Origin: Lentzea tibetensis
GTDB taxonomy: Bacteria > Actinomycetota > Actinomycetes > Mycobacteriales > Pseudonocardiaceae
Length of the DNA: 64,000 nt
NCBI RefSeq assembly: GCF_007845675.1
Contig: NZ_VOBR01000003.1
Location: forward strand, 248,001-312,000
Reading direction: 5' to 3'
Of the stretch, positions 24,078 to 33,575 are shown piece by piece. The notes below the pieces were generated by a model, which saw only the letters and a program-made list of their open reading frames with translations, was not told where the DNA came from and made no database searches. How positions within the stretch are numbered: position 1 is the stretch's first letter; every line of letters starts with the position of its first letter. Made by a program: the position numbers and the translations under genes.

Positions 24078-25784
24078 CTACGGCCGGCGGTAGATCGTGA
24101 TGGAGTGGCCGACCTCGTCGATCGGCGTGCTGCCGGCGATCAGCGCGGCCAGGCGGTCGTCGGCCTTGGCGATGGAGGAATCCGACACGACGAGCAGGCC
24201 GTGCACCTGGTCCGGGGACACGGTGAGCGGGTTGGCGGCGTCGATGCCGTAGTAGGACGGCAGCCCGCTGCCCTTGTAGACGAGCCACATCCGTTCGCCT
24301 GGGTAACGCTGCCTCAGGTGCTCCGCCAGCCGGCCCAGGTCCTGGCCCCAGTCGACGTTCGAGTCGTGCAGGCTCTGATGGGTTTTCGCCGGCCCGCCGA
24401 ACGCCTCGTTGGAGTACGGCAGGTAGTAGGGGAACGTCCGCAGCGAGCTGACCGCGGCGAAGATGACGAGTGCTGCCACCGCGACGTGTGCCCACCGCCG
24501 GCGCACGGCGACCACGCCGGCCGCCGCGACCGCCAGGAACATCGGCACGAAGATCGCGTACCGGACGCCGAGGTCGCGGTTGCCGCTCATGGCCGCGGCG
24601 AGCAGCACGGCCGTGGGAACGAGTACGTAGGGTGCCGCCGGGCGCAGCCGGTGCACCGAGACCATCACGGCGGCTCCGGCCAGCCAGAGCGCGAGCGCGC
24701 CCAGCGGTGTCTTCACCAGCAGCGCGGCCGGCAGGTAGTGCCACAGCGAACCGAGGTAGTGCCTGCCGAACAGGAAGCCGCCCCACACGCGGTCCTCGAA
24801 GCCGAACTGGACGCGCATCCCGTCCCGGTACGGCTCGGGGAGCGGCAGCCAGTCGACGAGCGCGCGCAGGCCGTGAACCGCAGGCAGATCCGCTGGTGTT
24901 TCCCAGCGCAGCTGCGGATCCACGGCCAGATAGGAGGCCCACACCACCGCGACCGCGATCAGCATCACCGATGCGGCCGCCGCTGTGACGAGCCCGAGCA
25001 GCCGGGCCGTCCTGTCCGGGGCGAGGCGGCGCGCGTGCCGGATGGACAGTGCGACCAGGAACAGCAGCGCCGGAACCGCGGCGAGGGCGCTCATCTTCGT
25101 GGCGAGGGACGCGCCCAGGGCAAGTCCCGCGAGGGGGAGGTAGAGGACGGGGCGGCGCCGGGCCCGCCACAGCAGCCAGGTCGACGTCAGCAGGAAACCG
25201 GCCGCGGGCACGTCGAGCGCGGCCAACGACCCGTGCGCGATGACGTCGGGTGAGAACGCGTACAGGGCGAGTGCGGCCAATCCGCCGACACGGCCGACCA
25301 GATCACCGGCGAACTTGAGGACGACGAGCCCGAACAGCAGCGTGAGCACGATCATCGGCAGCCGAGCCAACAACATCAGCCGTCCCGGATCGTTGCCCGA
25401 CTCGTACAGCACGTGCCGGCCGAGCTGCGTCTGGTCGCCGACGAAAGCGGAGTCGAGGCGCGCGTCGGCGAAGGCCAGCCCGGTCGCGATGATCAGCTTG
25501 CCGAGCGGAGGATGCTCCGGGTTGTACCGCAGGCTGTGCTGCTCCAGGTAGACAACGACCGCGCCCACGTAGACCGGCTCGTCGATCGTCGGAGTCTGCT
25601 CCACGGCCGCCGTGACCATCGCGATCGCCATCTCGGCGAGGAGCACGACCACGACGAGCGCGAACGTCCACCGACGGAGCCGCCGCCAATCGAACCGGTC
25701 CGACGGGCGTCCGTCTGCCAATGGCGGCAGGTCATCCGGGGACACCACGGCCGTGTTCGGTAAGTGGCTCAGGGAGAGCGACAA
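24078..25784 (-). CDS. PMT/ArnT-like membrane glycosyltransferase (GT39-type)
   Basis: The 568-aa product has about ten hydrophobic helices. The first extracytoplasmic loop contains the acidic motif QTPTIDEPVYVGAVVVYLE and YNPEHPPLGKL, characteristic of polyprenyl-phosphate-dependent glycosyltransferases of the PMT/ArnT group (catalytic acid in the TIDEP segment). The C-terminal soluble part has SLHDSNVDWGQDLGRL and SYYGIDAANPLTV, which recurs in actinobacterial members. It would transfer a lipid-linked sugar on the outer membrane face to a protein or lipid acceptor. The start is a TTG at 25784 with AAGGA upstream. Confidence 0.85.
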   Translation of the reverse strand: MSLSLSHLPNTAVVSPDDLPPLADGRPSDRFDWRRLRRWTFALVVVVLLAEMAIAMVTAAVEQTPTIDEPVYVGAVVVYLEQHSLRYNPEHPPLGKLIIATGLAFADARLDSAFVGDQTQLGRHVLYESGNDPGRLMLLARLPMIVLTLLFGLVVLKFAGDLVGRVGGLAALALYAFSPDVIAHGSLAALDVPAAGFLLTSTWLLWRARRRPVLYLPLAGLALGASLATKMSALAAVPALLFLVALSIRHARRLAPDRTARLLGLVTAAAASVMLIAVAVVWASYLAVDPQLRWETPADLPAVHGLRALVDWLPLPEPYRDGMRVQFGFEDRVWGGFLFGRHYLGSLWHYLPAALLVKTPLGALALWLAGAAVMVSVHRLRPAAPYVLVPTAVLLAAAMSGNRDLGVRYAIFVPMFLAVAAAGVVAVRRRWAHVAVAALVIFAAVSSLRTFPYYLPYSNEAFGGPAKTHQSLHDSNVDWGQDLGRLAEHLRQRYPGERMWLVYKGSGLPSYYGIDAANPLTVSPDQVHGLLVVSDSSIAKADDRLAALIAGSTPIDEVGHSITIYRRP

Positions 25785-25892
25785 CCCGGAAGTCCTTCCA
25801 CCAAGGGAACAATCCCACCACTACGGGAACGCCACGCCTGGTGATTTGGTTGTCAAGCCTCGACCGCGGACTCACTCCGGCCCAGAAACCGC

Positions 25893-25927
25893 CCTGGGAG
25901 GACCGAAGCCTGCTCGGTCCTCCCAGG
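25893..25927 (-). terminator. Terminator of the sigma-associated membrane protein gene
   Basis: CCTGGGAGGACCG at 25893-25905 and its exact complement at 25915-25927 form a 13-bp stem with a 9-nt loop, 16 nt beyond the stop codon of the gene ending at 25943. It serves leftward transcription. Confidence 0.8.
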
Positions 25928-25942
25928 ACTTCGAAACGAGGA

Positions 25943-26986
25943 TCAGATCTTGCCCGCCACCACGTCGGCGAGGTTCACGCGGGACGACTTGTAGTTCGCC
26001 GCCGAGCGCTTGCCGTCCTTGACCTGGGTGACCTCGGAACGGATGGGCAGGCCGTTGTCGGCGTTGATGGTCACCACGTGCGTGCTTTCGCCGTACTGCA
26101 GGGCGGGGCCCGCGGTGAGCGTCAGCGCGGACTGGCCGTCGACCTGCGCGTTGCCGACGGTCACGTCCTGGATGGTCGCGACCAGCTTCAGCACGCCCGC
26201 GCGGATGTCGGCGTTGGCGGCGCCGATGAACAGGGCGTACGTGGTGTTGCTCCACAGCGTGTTGTTGATGCCGTTCTCCAGGTCCTTGCCCGTCGGGCGC
26301 GGCTTGGGGGCGGGCACCTCCTTGCCCATCTCGCGGAGCATCTTGGCGATCTCCTCCTGGTTGTGCGCCCACGCCTTCTCCTGCTCGGCGGGGCTCAGGC
26401 CGAGGCCCCAGCCGTTGGGCGAGGCGTTGACCATCGCGATCTTGGCCTTCTCCACGTCGCCGGTCGCGGCCAGTTCGGCCGCCTCCATCACGTGCGCGTC
26501 GAAGGGGCTGGCGCCGTCGTCGCCCTTGGCCGCCGCGTCCTGGAGGGTCTTCGCCGAGTCGCCGGTGAAGACCTGGCCCTTGTCGGTGTAGACGGTGTAG
26601 ACGAGGTACGGCGAACCGTCCGGCGCGGTCTTCGTGGTGATGACCAGTGACGAGTCACCGGACAGCGTGCCGGCCGCCTTGACGTCGGAGGCCAGTTTCA
26701 CCAGCGGGGAGTCGACCACCTGCGGTGCCGCGATCGGGTTGCTGACCGGGGTGCTGGTGCTCGCCGTACCCATCACCACGGCCGCCGCGACGGCTGCCGC
26801 GCCGACGGCGGCGACGCTGACCTTGGGCCAGGAGAGCCAGCGCTTCGGGCGCACGACCGTGTTCACGGGCTCCACCATCGCCGTGTGCAACGCCGCGCGG
26901 GCGTTGTCGTAAGCCGCGGGGCGGGGGGACGGCACGTCACTCAGCTTCTTCATCAGTTCCATCTCATCCATGGGTTGTTCTTTCAC
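25943..26986 (-). CDS. Membrane protein coupled to ECF sigma factor (CU044_5270-like)
   Basis: The 347-aa product starts at the GTG at 26986, overlapping the sigma-factor stop as GTGA; an ATG at 26971 is an alternative. The N-terminal 60 aa are cytoplasmic (MDEMELMKKLSDVPSPRPAA), one helix spans about 62-82 (VSVAAVGAAAVAAAVVMG), and the outer domain of about 265 aa resembles the CU044_5270 family found after ECF sigma genes (PYLVYTVYTDKGQVFTG, INADNGLPIRSEVT). The outer domain recalls lipoprotein-carrier-like folds. It may sense envelope state and control the sigma factor, which is inference. Confidence 0.82.
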   Translation of the reverse strand: MKEQPMDEMELMKKLSDVPSPRPAAYDNARAALHTAMVEPVNTVVRPKRWLSWPKVSVAAVGAAAVAAAVVMGTASTSTPVSNPIAAPQVVDSPLVKLASDVKAAGTLSGDSSLVITTKTAPDGSPYLVYTVYTDKGQVFTGDSAKTLQDAAAKGDDGASPFDAHVMEAAELAATGDVEKAKIAMVNASPNGWGLGLSPAEQEKAWAHNQEEIAKMLREMGKEVPAPKPRPTGKDLENGINNTLWSNTTYALFIGAANADIRAGVLKLVATIQDVTVGNAQVDGQSALTLTAGPALQYGESTHVVTINADNGLPIRSEVTQVKDGKRSAANYKSSRVNLADVVAGKI

Positions 26987-27537
26987 GTTGTCGGTACCTG
27001 CAGCAGCGCGGCCACTTCGGGTGCCTCGCGCAGTGCTTTGCGCGCCTGGTGCAGCAGACGGCGAGCCGTGCCGGCGGGAATGTCGAGCACCCGCCCGGCT
27101 TCGGCGACGGTCAGGTCCTCCCAGGCGACCAGCCCCAGCACTTCGCGCTCTTCCGCTTTGAGCCGTGCCAGTGCCGTGCGCAGCAGTGCCTGCGCGTCCA
27201 CGCGGGCGTCCACCGCAGGCCAGGGATCCCAATCGCTCGCCATGCGCGTCATGTCCGGCGCAGGCTCTTCCGCCGGCTCGGACCGCCAGTGCTTGCGCAA
27301 CCTGTTGAGAGCGACGCCGTACAGCCAAGGCCGGGCCTCGGGGTACGAACGGTCATAGGTCGCACGGGAGGCGTACGCCGCCACCCACACGTCGCCGAGG
27401 ACGTCCTCGGCGGTCTGCCGCCCCACTCGGCGCGCTAGATAGTTTCCGATCGCGGTTTCGTGGCGGCTGATCATCTCCACGAAGGCATTGGTGTCTCCGC
27501 GCAGCGATCTGCCGATCAGTTCCGCGTCTGACGACAT
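26983..27537 (-). CDS. ECF-type RNA polymerase sigma factor
   Basis: The 184-aa product carries region 2 (AFVEMISRHETAIGNYLARR, AEDVLGDVWVAAYASR, PWLYGVALNRLRKHWR) and region 4 (LKAEEREVLGLVAWEDLTVA, AGTARRLLHQARKAL). It recruits RNA polymerase to a dedicated promoter set. It is coupled by a 4-nt overlap to the membrane protein gene, the same arrangement as the sigma locus at 5.5-6.9 kb, although the two sigma factors are clearly different in sequence. Confidence 0.92.
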   Translation of the reverse strand: MSSDAELIGRSLRGDTNAFVEMISRHETAIGNYLARRVGRQTAEDVLGDVWVAAYASRATYDRSYPEARPWLYGVALNRLRKHWRSEPAEEPAPDMTRMASDWDPWPAVDARVDAQALLRTALARLKAEEREVLGLVAWEDLTVAEAGRVLDIPAGTARRLLHQARKALREAPEVAALLQVPTT

Positions 27538-27725
27538 GAAGCTCCTCGGGTTTCGCTTCGCCCTTTCACCCCGTCTTTGCCAACGCGGGCCGAAAGCGTT
27601 CAGGTTGCCCCGAGATCAGATGAACACCGCAGGTCAACGGCCAGCAGCACAGGCGGCACTCAGCCGACGAGGCATGCTCGCGGCGACACGGCGCGCTGGG
27701 GGAACTTCAGTCCAACGATGGGGGT

Positions 27726-27771
27726 CCGGGGGCTTGCCCCCGGCTGGGGTTCTGGGGGCTCGGCCCCCAGA
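27726..27771. repeat. Pair of GC-rich perfect hairpins
   Basis: CCGGGGGC (27726-27733) with GCCCCCGG (27736-27743), and TCTGGGGGC (27751-27759) with GCCCCCAGA (27763-27771), form two adjacent perfect stems. They lie in the 290-nt gap between the sigma-factor gene and the tRNA, in which I see no gene. They resemble GC stems seen at 6992-7030. Confidence 0.7.
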
Positions 27772-27827
27772 AACGCCCAAAGGCGACCAGGTTCGCGCAT
27801 TCCGCGAACACAGATCGCCTTCGACTT

Positions 27828-27902
27828 TGGTGCCCCCGGCAGGATTCGAACCTGCGCACCCGCCTCCGGAGGGCGGTGCTCTATCCCCTGAGCTACGGGG
27901 GC
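27828..27902 (-). tRNA. tRNA-Arg (anticodon CCG)
   Basis: Read on the minus strand from 27902, the acceptor stem is GCCCCCG/CGGGGGC, the D stem GCTC/GAGC, the anticodon stem CCGCC/GGCGG with loop CTCCGGA giving anticodon CCG (codon CGG, Arg), and the T arm GCAGG-TTCGAAT-CCTGC. The body is 72 nt and the CCA end is encoded at 27828-27830. CGG is a common arginine codon at this GC content. Confidence 0.96.
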
Positions 27903-27952
27903 TCAGTGACGTTGTAGATCCTAGCGCACTGTCGGAACCCCATTTCACCACC

Positions 27953-27958
27953 TACCCT
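27953..27958 (+). promoter_or_regulatory. Candidate -10 box for a leaderless ephD transcript
   Basis: TACCCT at 27953-27958 fits the actinobacterial -10 pattern TAnnnT and lies exactly 7 nt before the ATG at 27966. That spacing would place the transcription start on the start codon. There is no Shine-Dalgarno sequence between them. Confidence 0.45.
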
Positions 27959-27965
27959 CCGAAGC

Positions 27966-29534
27966 ATGGATCCGGTACGCGAGCGTTCCGTAGACGTCGG
28001 TGACCTGCGACTTCACGTCCGGGAGGAGGGCGATCCGGCCAACCCGACGGTCCTGCTCGTGCACGGGTACCCGGACAACTCCAGCATCTGGGACGGCGTG
28101 GCCCCGCGGCTGGCGAAGAGGTTCCACGTGGTGCGGTTCGACGTGCGGGGTCACGGCCGGTCGGGCACGCCGCGCAGCTACCACCTCGACGATCTGGCGA
28201 AAGACATCGCCGAAGTCGCGAAAGCGACCTCGACAACGAAGGTGCACCTGGTCGGGCACGACTGGGGGTCGATCCAGAGCTGGCACGCGACGACCGAGTA
28301 CCCGGACGCCTTCGCCAGCTTCACGACCATCTCCGGACCCGCGCTGGCGCACGTCGAGCACTGGATGAAGCGGCATCCGGTCAGGGCGATCCCCAACGCG
28401 CTGCACTCCTGGTACATCGGGCTGTTCCTGATCCCCAAGGTCGCGGAGATCGGGATGTGGTTCGCACGCAAGCGTTTGCACGCCGAGTGGCGGGACGCGA
28501 AGAACGGGCTGGAGCTGTACCGCGCCAACATCTTCAAAGGGCAGGGGCCAAAGCAGACGAGCGTGCCGACCCTGCAGATCCACCTCACGAAGGACCCGTA
28601 CGTCACCGAGCACCACCTGGACGCCGCCAGGCCGTTCGCCGAGAACCTCACCAGGAGAAAGCTGGTCAGCGGGCACTGGGCGCCGCGCACGCATCCGGAG
28701 CAGGTGGCCCGGTACATCGCGGACTTCGTCGATCAAAAGCAGCAACAGCAGCTCGTGCTGATCACCGGCGCCGGCAGCGGGATCGGCAAGGCGACCGCGG
28801 AGGCGTTCCAACGCCAAGGCGCCAAGGTGATCGCGGTCGACATCGACGAGGCCAAGGCCAAGGCGACCAGCCGCTACGCGTACCAGCTGGACGTCGGCGA
28901 CGCGCAGGCCACGCGGGAGCTCCGGCGGCGAGTCATCGACGAGCACGGTGTGCCGGACATCGTCATGGCCAACGCGGGGATCGCCGTCTCGGGCTCGTTC
29001 CTCCGAACGTCCGAAGAGGACTGGCGCCGGGTGGTCGATGTCAACCTGTGGGGTGTCGTCCACACGACGAGGGCCTTCGCGCAGGACATGGTCGACCGCA
29101 ACGAAGGCGGGCACATCGTCATCACGGCCTCGATGGCCGGCTACTTCCCGACGACGGCGTTGCCCGCGTACTCGACGACCAAGGCGGCGGTGCTGATGCT
29201 CGCTGAGTGCCTGAACGCGGAACTGAAGCAGCACAGCATCGGGGTCACGGCCATCTGTCCCGGCCCGGTGAACACGGACATCACCAGAGAAGCGACGTTC
29301 GCCGGAGTGTGTGAAAAGGACCAGGAGCGGAAGAGGGATGCTGTCACCAGGTTGTACGAGCGCCGGGGTTACGGGCCGGACAAGGTCGCGAAAGCGGTGC
29401 TCAGAGCGGTGGAGAACAACCGGAGAGTCGCGCCCGTCATGCTGGAGTCGCACGTCGTGCGAGCGCTGAACCGGGTGTCGCCCGGACTGGTGCGGGTTGT
29501 GGCGAAGGTCGCCGACAGGATCTGGCAGAGCTAA
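27966..29534 (+). CDS. ephD: EphD-like alpha/beta hydrolase-SDR fusion
   Basis: The 522-aa product is a fusion. Residues 1-255 are an epoxide-hydrolase-like alpha/beta hydrolase with oxyanion motif HGYPD (34-38), FDVRGHGRSG and nucleophile Asp99 in VGHDWGS. Residues 262-522 are a short-chain dehydrogenase with the NAD(P) loop TGAGSGIG (267-274), NAG (336-338) and the triad Ser389, Tyr402 and Lys406 (AYSTTK). The same order is found in mycobacterial EphD, which has been linked to mycolic acid metabolism. The substrate here is unknown. The gene is probably transcribed leaderless, starting just past the tRNA. Confidence 0.88.
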   Translation: MDPVRERSVDVGDLRLHVREEGDPANPTVLLVHGYPDNSSIWDGVAPRLAKRFHVVRFDVRGHGRSGTPRSYHLDDLAKDIAEVAKATSTTKVHLVGHDWGSIQSWHATTEYPDAFASFTTISGPALAHVEHWMKRHPVRAIPNALHSWYIGLFLIPKVAEIGMWFARKRLHAEWRDAKNGLELYRANIFKGQGPKQTSVPTLQIHLTKDPYVTEHHLDAARPFAENLTRRKLVSGHWAPRTHPEQVARYIADFVDQKQQQQLVLITGAGSGIGKATAEAFQRQGAKVIAVDIDEAKAKATSRYAYQLDVGDAQATRELRRRVIDEHGVPDIVMANAGIAVSGSFLRTSEEDWRRVVDVNLWGVVHTTRAFAQDMVDRNEGGHIVITASMAGYFPTTALPAYSTTKAAVLMLAECLNAELKQHSIGVTAICPGPVNTDITREATFAGVCEKDQERKRDAVTRLYERRGYGPDKVAKAVLRAVENNRRVAPVMLESHVVRALNRVSPGLVRVVAKVADRIWQS

Positions 29535-29541
29535 TTGCATT

Positions 29542-29563
29542 CATGCGCATGTCGCTATATGTT
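29542..29563 (+). promoter_or_regulatory. Palindrome and candidate -10 box before the CDF transporter
   Basis: CATGCGCATG at 29542-29551 is a perfect 10-bp palindrome. TATGTT at 29558-29563 fits TAnnnT and ends 7 nt before the transporter ATG at 29571. Overlap of a palindrome with the promoter would suit control by a metal-sensing repressor, but no such regulator gene is adjacent. Confidence 0.4.
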
Positions 29564-29570
29564 GTGAGCC

Positions 29571-30470
29571 ATGGGTCACGGGCACGGACATGGTGTCTCT
29601 GGTGCGGGGCAGCACGTCAACAAGCTGTGGGTGGCGTTCGGCATCGGCGCGGTCTTCATGGTCGTCGAGTTCGCCGTCGGGTTCGCCACGTCCTCGCTCG
29701 CCCTGATCTCGGACGCCGCGCACATGCTCACCGACGTGCTCGGGGTCGGCATGGCGCTCGCGGCGATCATGGTCGCGAGGAGAGCCACGGCCGGTCGCAA
29801 CAGGACGTTCGGGCTCTACCGCGCGGAGGTGCTCGCGGCGCTCGCGAACGCGATCCTGCTGTTCGGCGTCGCCGGATACGTTGTGTACGAGGCGATCGGG
29901 CGGTTCGCGAACCCGCCTGTCGTGCCGGGCCTGCCGGTGCTCGTCGCGGCGGCCTTGGGCCTGGTGGCCAACATCGTGGCGTTCCTGGTCCTCAAGGACG
30001 GCGCCGAGGAGAGCATCAACGTCCGGGGTGCGTACCTCGAGGTGCTCGCCGACCTGATCGGCAGTGTCGGCGTCCTCATCAGCGGCGTGCTGACGCTCGC
30101 GTTCGGCTGGCGGTACGCGGACCCCGTCGTCGGTGTGCTGATCGGGCTGTGGGTGTTGCCGCGCACGTGGAAACTCGCGAAGAACGCGCTGCACATCCTG
30201 TTCCAGCACGCGCCGGAGCGCATCGACGTGCACGAGGTCGAGGCCGCGCTCACCGGGCTGGTCGGTGTCGTCGAGGTGCACGACGTCCACGTCTGGACCC
30301 TCACGAGCGGCATGGAGGTCGCCACCGCGCACCTCACCACCCACGAGAAGGCCGTGCACGCGGCCGTGCTCGATGCCGCGCAGAACGTCCTGAAGACGAA
30401 GTACGGCATCGAGCACGCCACGCTGCAGATCGAGAACTCGGCGCAACGGTGCCGAGAGCTCTCCTGGTGA
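29571..30470 (+). CDS. Cation diffusion facilitator (zinc/divalent metal efflux)
   Basis: The 299-aa product has six predicted membrane helices and a C-terminal cytoplasmic metal-binding domain (VVEVHDVHVWTLTSGMEVAT). The N-terminus is His-rich (MGHGHGHG). The transport-site motif in helix 2 is SDAAHMLTD (HxxxD). In helix 5 the usual HxxxD reads EVLAD, so one ligand is Glu instead of His, which may shift metal preference. The family exchanges Zn2+ and similar ions for protons at the inner membrane. It is 36 nt downstream of ephD and its tail is 1 nt from the convergent subtilase gene. Confidence 0.92.
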   Translation: MGHGHGHGVSGAGQHVNKLWVAFGIGAVFMVVEFAVGFATSSLALISDAAHMLTDVLGVGMALAAIMVARRATAGRNRTFGLYRAEVLAALANAILLFGVAGYVVYEAIGRFANPPVVPGLPVLVAAALGLVANIVAFLVLKDGAEESINVRGAYLEVLADLIGSVGVLISGVLTLAFGWRYADPVVGVLIGLWVLPRTWKLAKNALHILFQHAPERIDVHEVEAALTGLVGVVEVHDVHVWTLTSGMEVATAHLTTHEKAVHAAVLDAAQNVLKTKYGIEHATLQIENSAQRCRELSW

Positions 30471-30471
30471 T

Positions 30472-33400
30472 CTAACGCAACCGGTAGGCGTCGTACAGGG
30501 TCTGGTCCAGCGTGTTGCCCTGGATGTCGCGCACCTGCACGTGCAACGCCACGGAACCGGTGCGCGGGTGGAACACCAGGCCTCGGTACGAGCCGTCGCC
30601 CGCCGGCCGCGGGTGCGGCACGCTCCGCCACGTCCGGCCCCTGTCGAACGACACGTTCACCCTGACCTCCTCGATCGGCACCCGCGGTGCGCCGTACTGC
30701 GTCGCGGGCCACAGCTTCAGCGTGAACGGCAGGCCACCCCGAGCGGTGTTGTTCCCGTCCAGAGCCAAATCCCACCGGTTGTTGACCACGGGCAGAAAGG
30801 CCCGTTCAGGTGATCGCTGGGACTGGAACGTCCACACGGAACGACTCTCCGTAGCGACGTTCCAGTCCGGAGCCCCTTGGCGGACATCCATTTCCACCCG
30901 ATACTTCGCCGGATCCGCCCCGGCGACGCCGTTGAAGAACCCGCGCGCGTTCGTGCCCTGCCACAGCAGCACGTCGTCGCGGTAGATGCGCACGACCTTG
31001 TCGGCGGCCGTCGCCTCCATCGCGTGCGTGTGGTTCGAGTCGGTGAACTCCGAGAAGTTCAGCAGGAACTGGTCCTTCTCCCGGTACATCGGGAAGTGCG
31101 CCTCGGTCATACCTGGCGCGATCGGGGCGCGGAACGAGTCGTCCGACGCGCACTCGCCGGGCTGGTACGTCCGCGAGCGGATCACCGTCGGCTCGAACGG
31201 GAAACGGCCCCAGGTGAACATCCCGTACTTCGTGTCGCCGCCCAGCACGTAGCGCGTCGTGCGGTGCGGGAACGGCACGTCCACGCGCGGGATCGGCACC
31301 GAGCTGTCGTACGGCCGGGACGCCGTCAGCGCGTACGCCCCGGTCTGGCCGGGGCGCAGAGCGTGGAACTGCGTCCTGATCTCCGCCAGCCGGGTGGGCC
31401 GGTAGTCGAGCCGGGACGGCACGCGTCCCTGCTCGGGCACCACCAGGTGGTAGTCGACGTTCTCACCGGTCAGCCACACCCGCGTGGTGAACTCGAAGTC
31501 GGCAGGGCCCTCGACGGGCACGGCGGACAGCTTGGCCGTCCGGGGCGCACCGCTGAGCACGTTCACCTTGCCGCGGTGCACGCCGAACTGCTGCGCCACC
31601 GGCGTGACGGTGTGCCGCACGTTGAAGGTGATCGGCTTGGCCAGCCGCGCGTCCAGCACGACCTCGGTGTCGTCGCTGATCTTCAACGAGGGCAGCGGAA
31701 CCGCGGTCTGCTCGATCTCCGCACCAGCGGCATCCATTGTGGACACGAACCCGGCGAGCACGTGGTCGCCCAGCTGCCGCACCCGCGTCTGCCGGTGCCG
31801 GTGAAGCTCAGCAGGGAGCCGACACCGGTCTCGTTGTTGACCAGCACGACGTTCGCGCGGGCGGGCTTGCCGTCCCGGCCGATGGCGCGGACGTTGACCG
31901 CGTACGTGCGGTCCTTGTGGAACCCGACGACGGTCCGCACGTCACCCGCGACCAGCTCGCCCGAGTAGAGCCCGAGCGAGCCCGCGTTCACGTCGAGCGT
32001 CACGGTCGCCTCGGCCGAACCACCGGCCGGAACGTCCAGCGAGCTGGGGGAGACGCTGACCGAGGCCGGACCGCGCCACGCCAGGTCGAGCCGCAGCGGA
32101 GCATCGGACGAGTTGCGGTACACCACTTTCCGGCTGACCGGAGGCACCGACCCGTACGGTCCCGCGAAGTACCCGAGGTTCACCACACCGGGCGCCCGCA
32201 CCGCCGAGCCGACAGCCTTGCGCAGGTCGAGACGTCCGGTGCCGCGCGAGTAGGGATCACCGGCGACCACAGCGGTCGCGCTCGTCAACGCGTCCTTCAG
32301 CTCCGCACCGCTCCACGACGGGTGCGCGGCCGCCAGCAGCGCCGCGGCGCCCGCGACGTGCGGCGTGGCCATCGAGGTGCCGGACTTGGCCACGTGATCG
32401 CCGGACAGCCCCGCGGACACGATGCCCACACCGGGCGCCACGAGGTCGGGCTTCACGGCGCTGTCACCGAGCCGCGGCCCGGTGCTGGAGAACGTCGCCA
32501 GCACGTCGGACCGGTCCACCGCACCGACCGTCAGAGCGGCGTCAGCGGCCGCGGGAGAGCCGAGCTTGCCGGGACCGCTGTTCCCCGAAGCCACCACGAA
32601 CAACGCGCCGGTCTGCGCGCTGAGCCGGTTCACCGCGAGGCTCAGCACGTCCGTGCCGTTGCTCGGGACGTCGCTGCCCAGCGACATGTTCACGACGCGC
32701 GCTCGCGTCGCCGCCCACTCCATGCCCGCGATGATCGCGTCGAACGGGCACCCGGCCGGCTTGCACACCTTGCCGCTCAGCAACCGGACGTCCGGTGCCA
32801 CGCCCCGGTAGACCGGGCCGTTGCTCGCGATGATCCCGGCGACGTGCGTGCCGTGACCGTGCTCGTCGGAGACACCGGTGCCGGTGAAGTCCGCCGCCTC
32901 CACCACTTTCCCGGCCAGGTCGGGGTGGTCGGCCTTGATGCCGGTGTCCAGCACGGCGACCGTCGCGCCCGCGCCGGAGTAGCCGGGCACGGGCCCGCCG
33001 ATCTGCGCGACGCTGCGGTCCAGCGACGGCGTCGCGAGTCCGTTGAGCCAGATCTTGTCGAACGCCCCGACGCCGTTCCAGAACGACGCGTGCTGCGTGA
33101 CGTCCACGACGGCCGCGCCGATGCTCGGCAGCTGCCTCCGCGCGGACAGCGCACCCACACCACCGGTCACGATCACCGGCACCGACGAGAGGTGTCCCTC
33201 CGCGACCAGCCTGGTGATGTTGAACAGCTCCCGGTCGACGCGACCGGCGGCCACGAGCTCGGTCGCCTTGCGCGGCACCAGGTACACCTGGTCGCCGACG
33301 GTCTCCTGCAGCCAGCCCTCCTCGGGCGGCCCGACCAGCCCGGCGAGCTTTCCCTCCTGATCGCGCCGCACGGTCAGCACGTCTCCGGTCACCAGCGTGA

Positions 33401-33503
33401 GCGTCTCCCCGCCCGCCGGAGCGCCGGCCGGAGCTTCCGCCCGAGCCGGCGTGACGATCGTGAACACGAGTAACAGCGACAACACCAGATATCGCACGCG
33501 CAA
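30472..33503 (-). pseudogene. Secreted S8 subtilisin-like peptidase, frameshifted
   Basis: One ancestral gene of about 1010 codons is split in two frames. The 5' part (ATG at 33503, frame open to 31683) encodes a signal peptide, an inhibitor-like propeptide and a full subtilase domain: Asp in AVLDTGIKADHPD, His in GHGTHVAG, Ser in GTSMATPHVAG, then a Fn3-like region to SLLSFTGTG. The continuation (TRVRQLGDHVLAGF ... LYDAYRLR) is in a different frame and ends at 30472. The shift lies at about 31783-31795, consistent with loss of one base (or gain of two). No slippery heptamer is visible. It may be a real mutation or a sequencing error. The catalytic domain itself is intact. Confidence 0.8.
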
Positions 33504-33516
33504 CCCCTCTGGATGC

Positions 33517-33558
33517 CGTCAGGGCCACATTCGCAACGCGGCGAATGTGGCCCTGACG
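33517..33558 (-). terminator. Perfect 17-bp hairpin after the GH92 gene
   Basis: 33517-33533 and 33542-33558 form a perfect 17-bp stem with an 8-nt loop, containing GGGCCACATTCG on one arm. It is 18 nt beyond the GH92 stop codon and just before the subtilase start, so it insulates the two leftward genes. There is no T-tract. Confidence 0.82.
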
Positions 33559-33575
33559 AAGAAACCGTTACCTGA

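Noticed and set aside
21232-25170. 1312-codon minus-strand open frame
   Set aside because: It lies antisense to the monooxygenase and methyltransferase genes and has the Arg/Gly/Val-rich composition of a shadow frame in high-GC DNA; no domain is recognisable.
31783-31795. Programmed ribosomal frameshift in the subtilase gene
   Set aside because: No slippery heptamer or downstream pseudoknot-like stem is visible; mutation or sequencing error is simpler.
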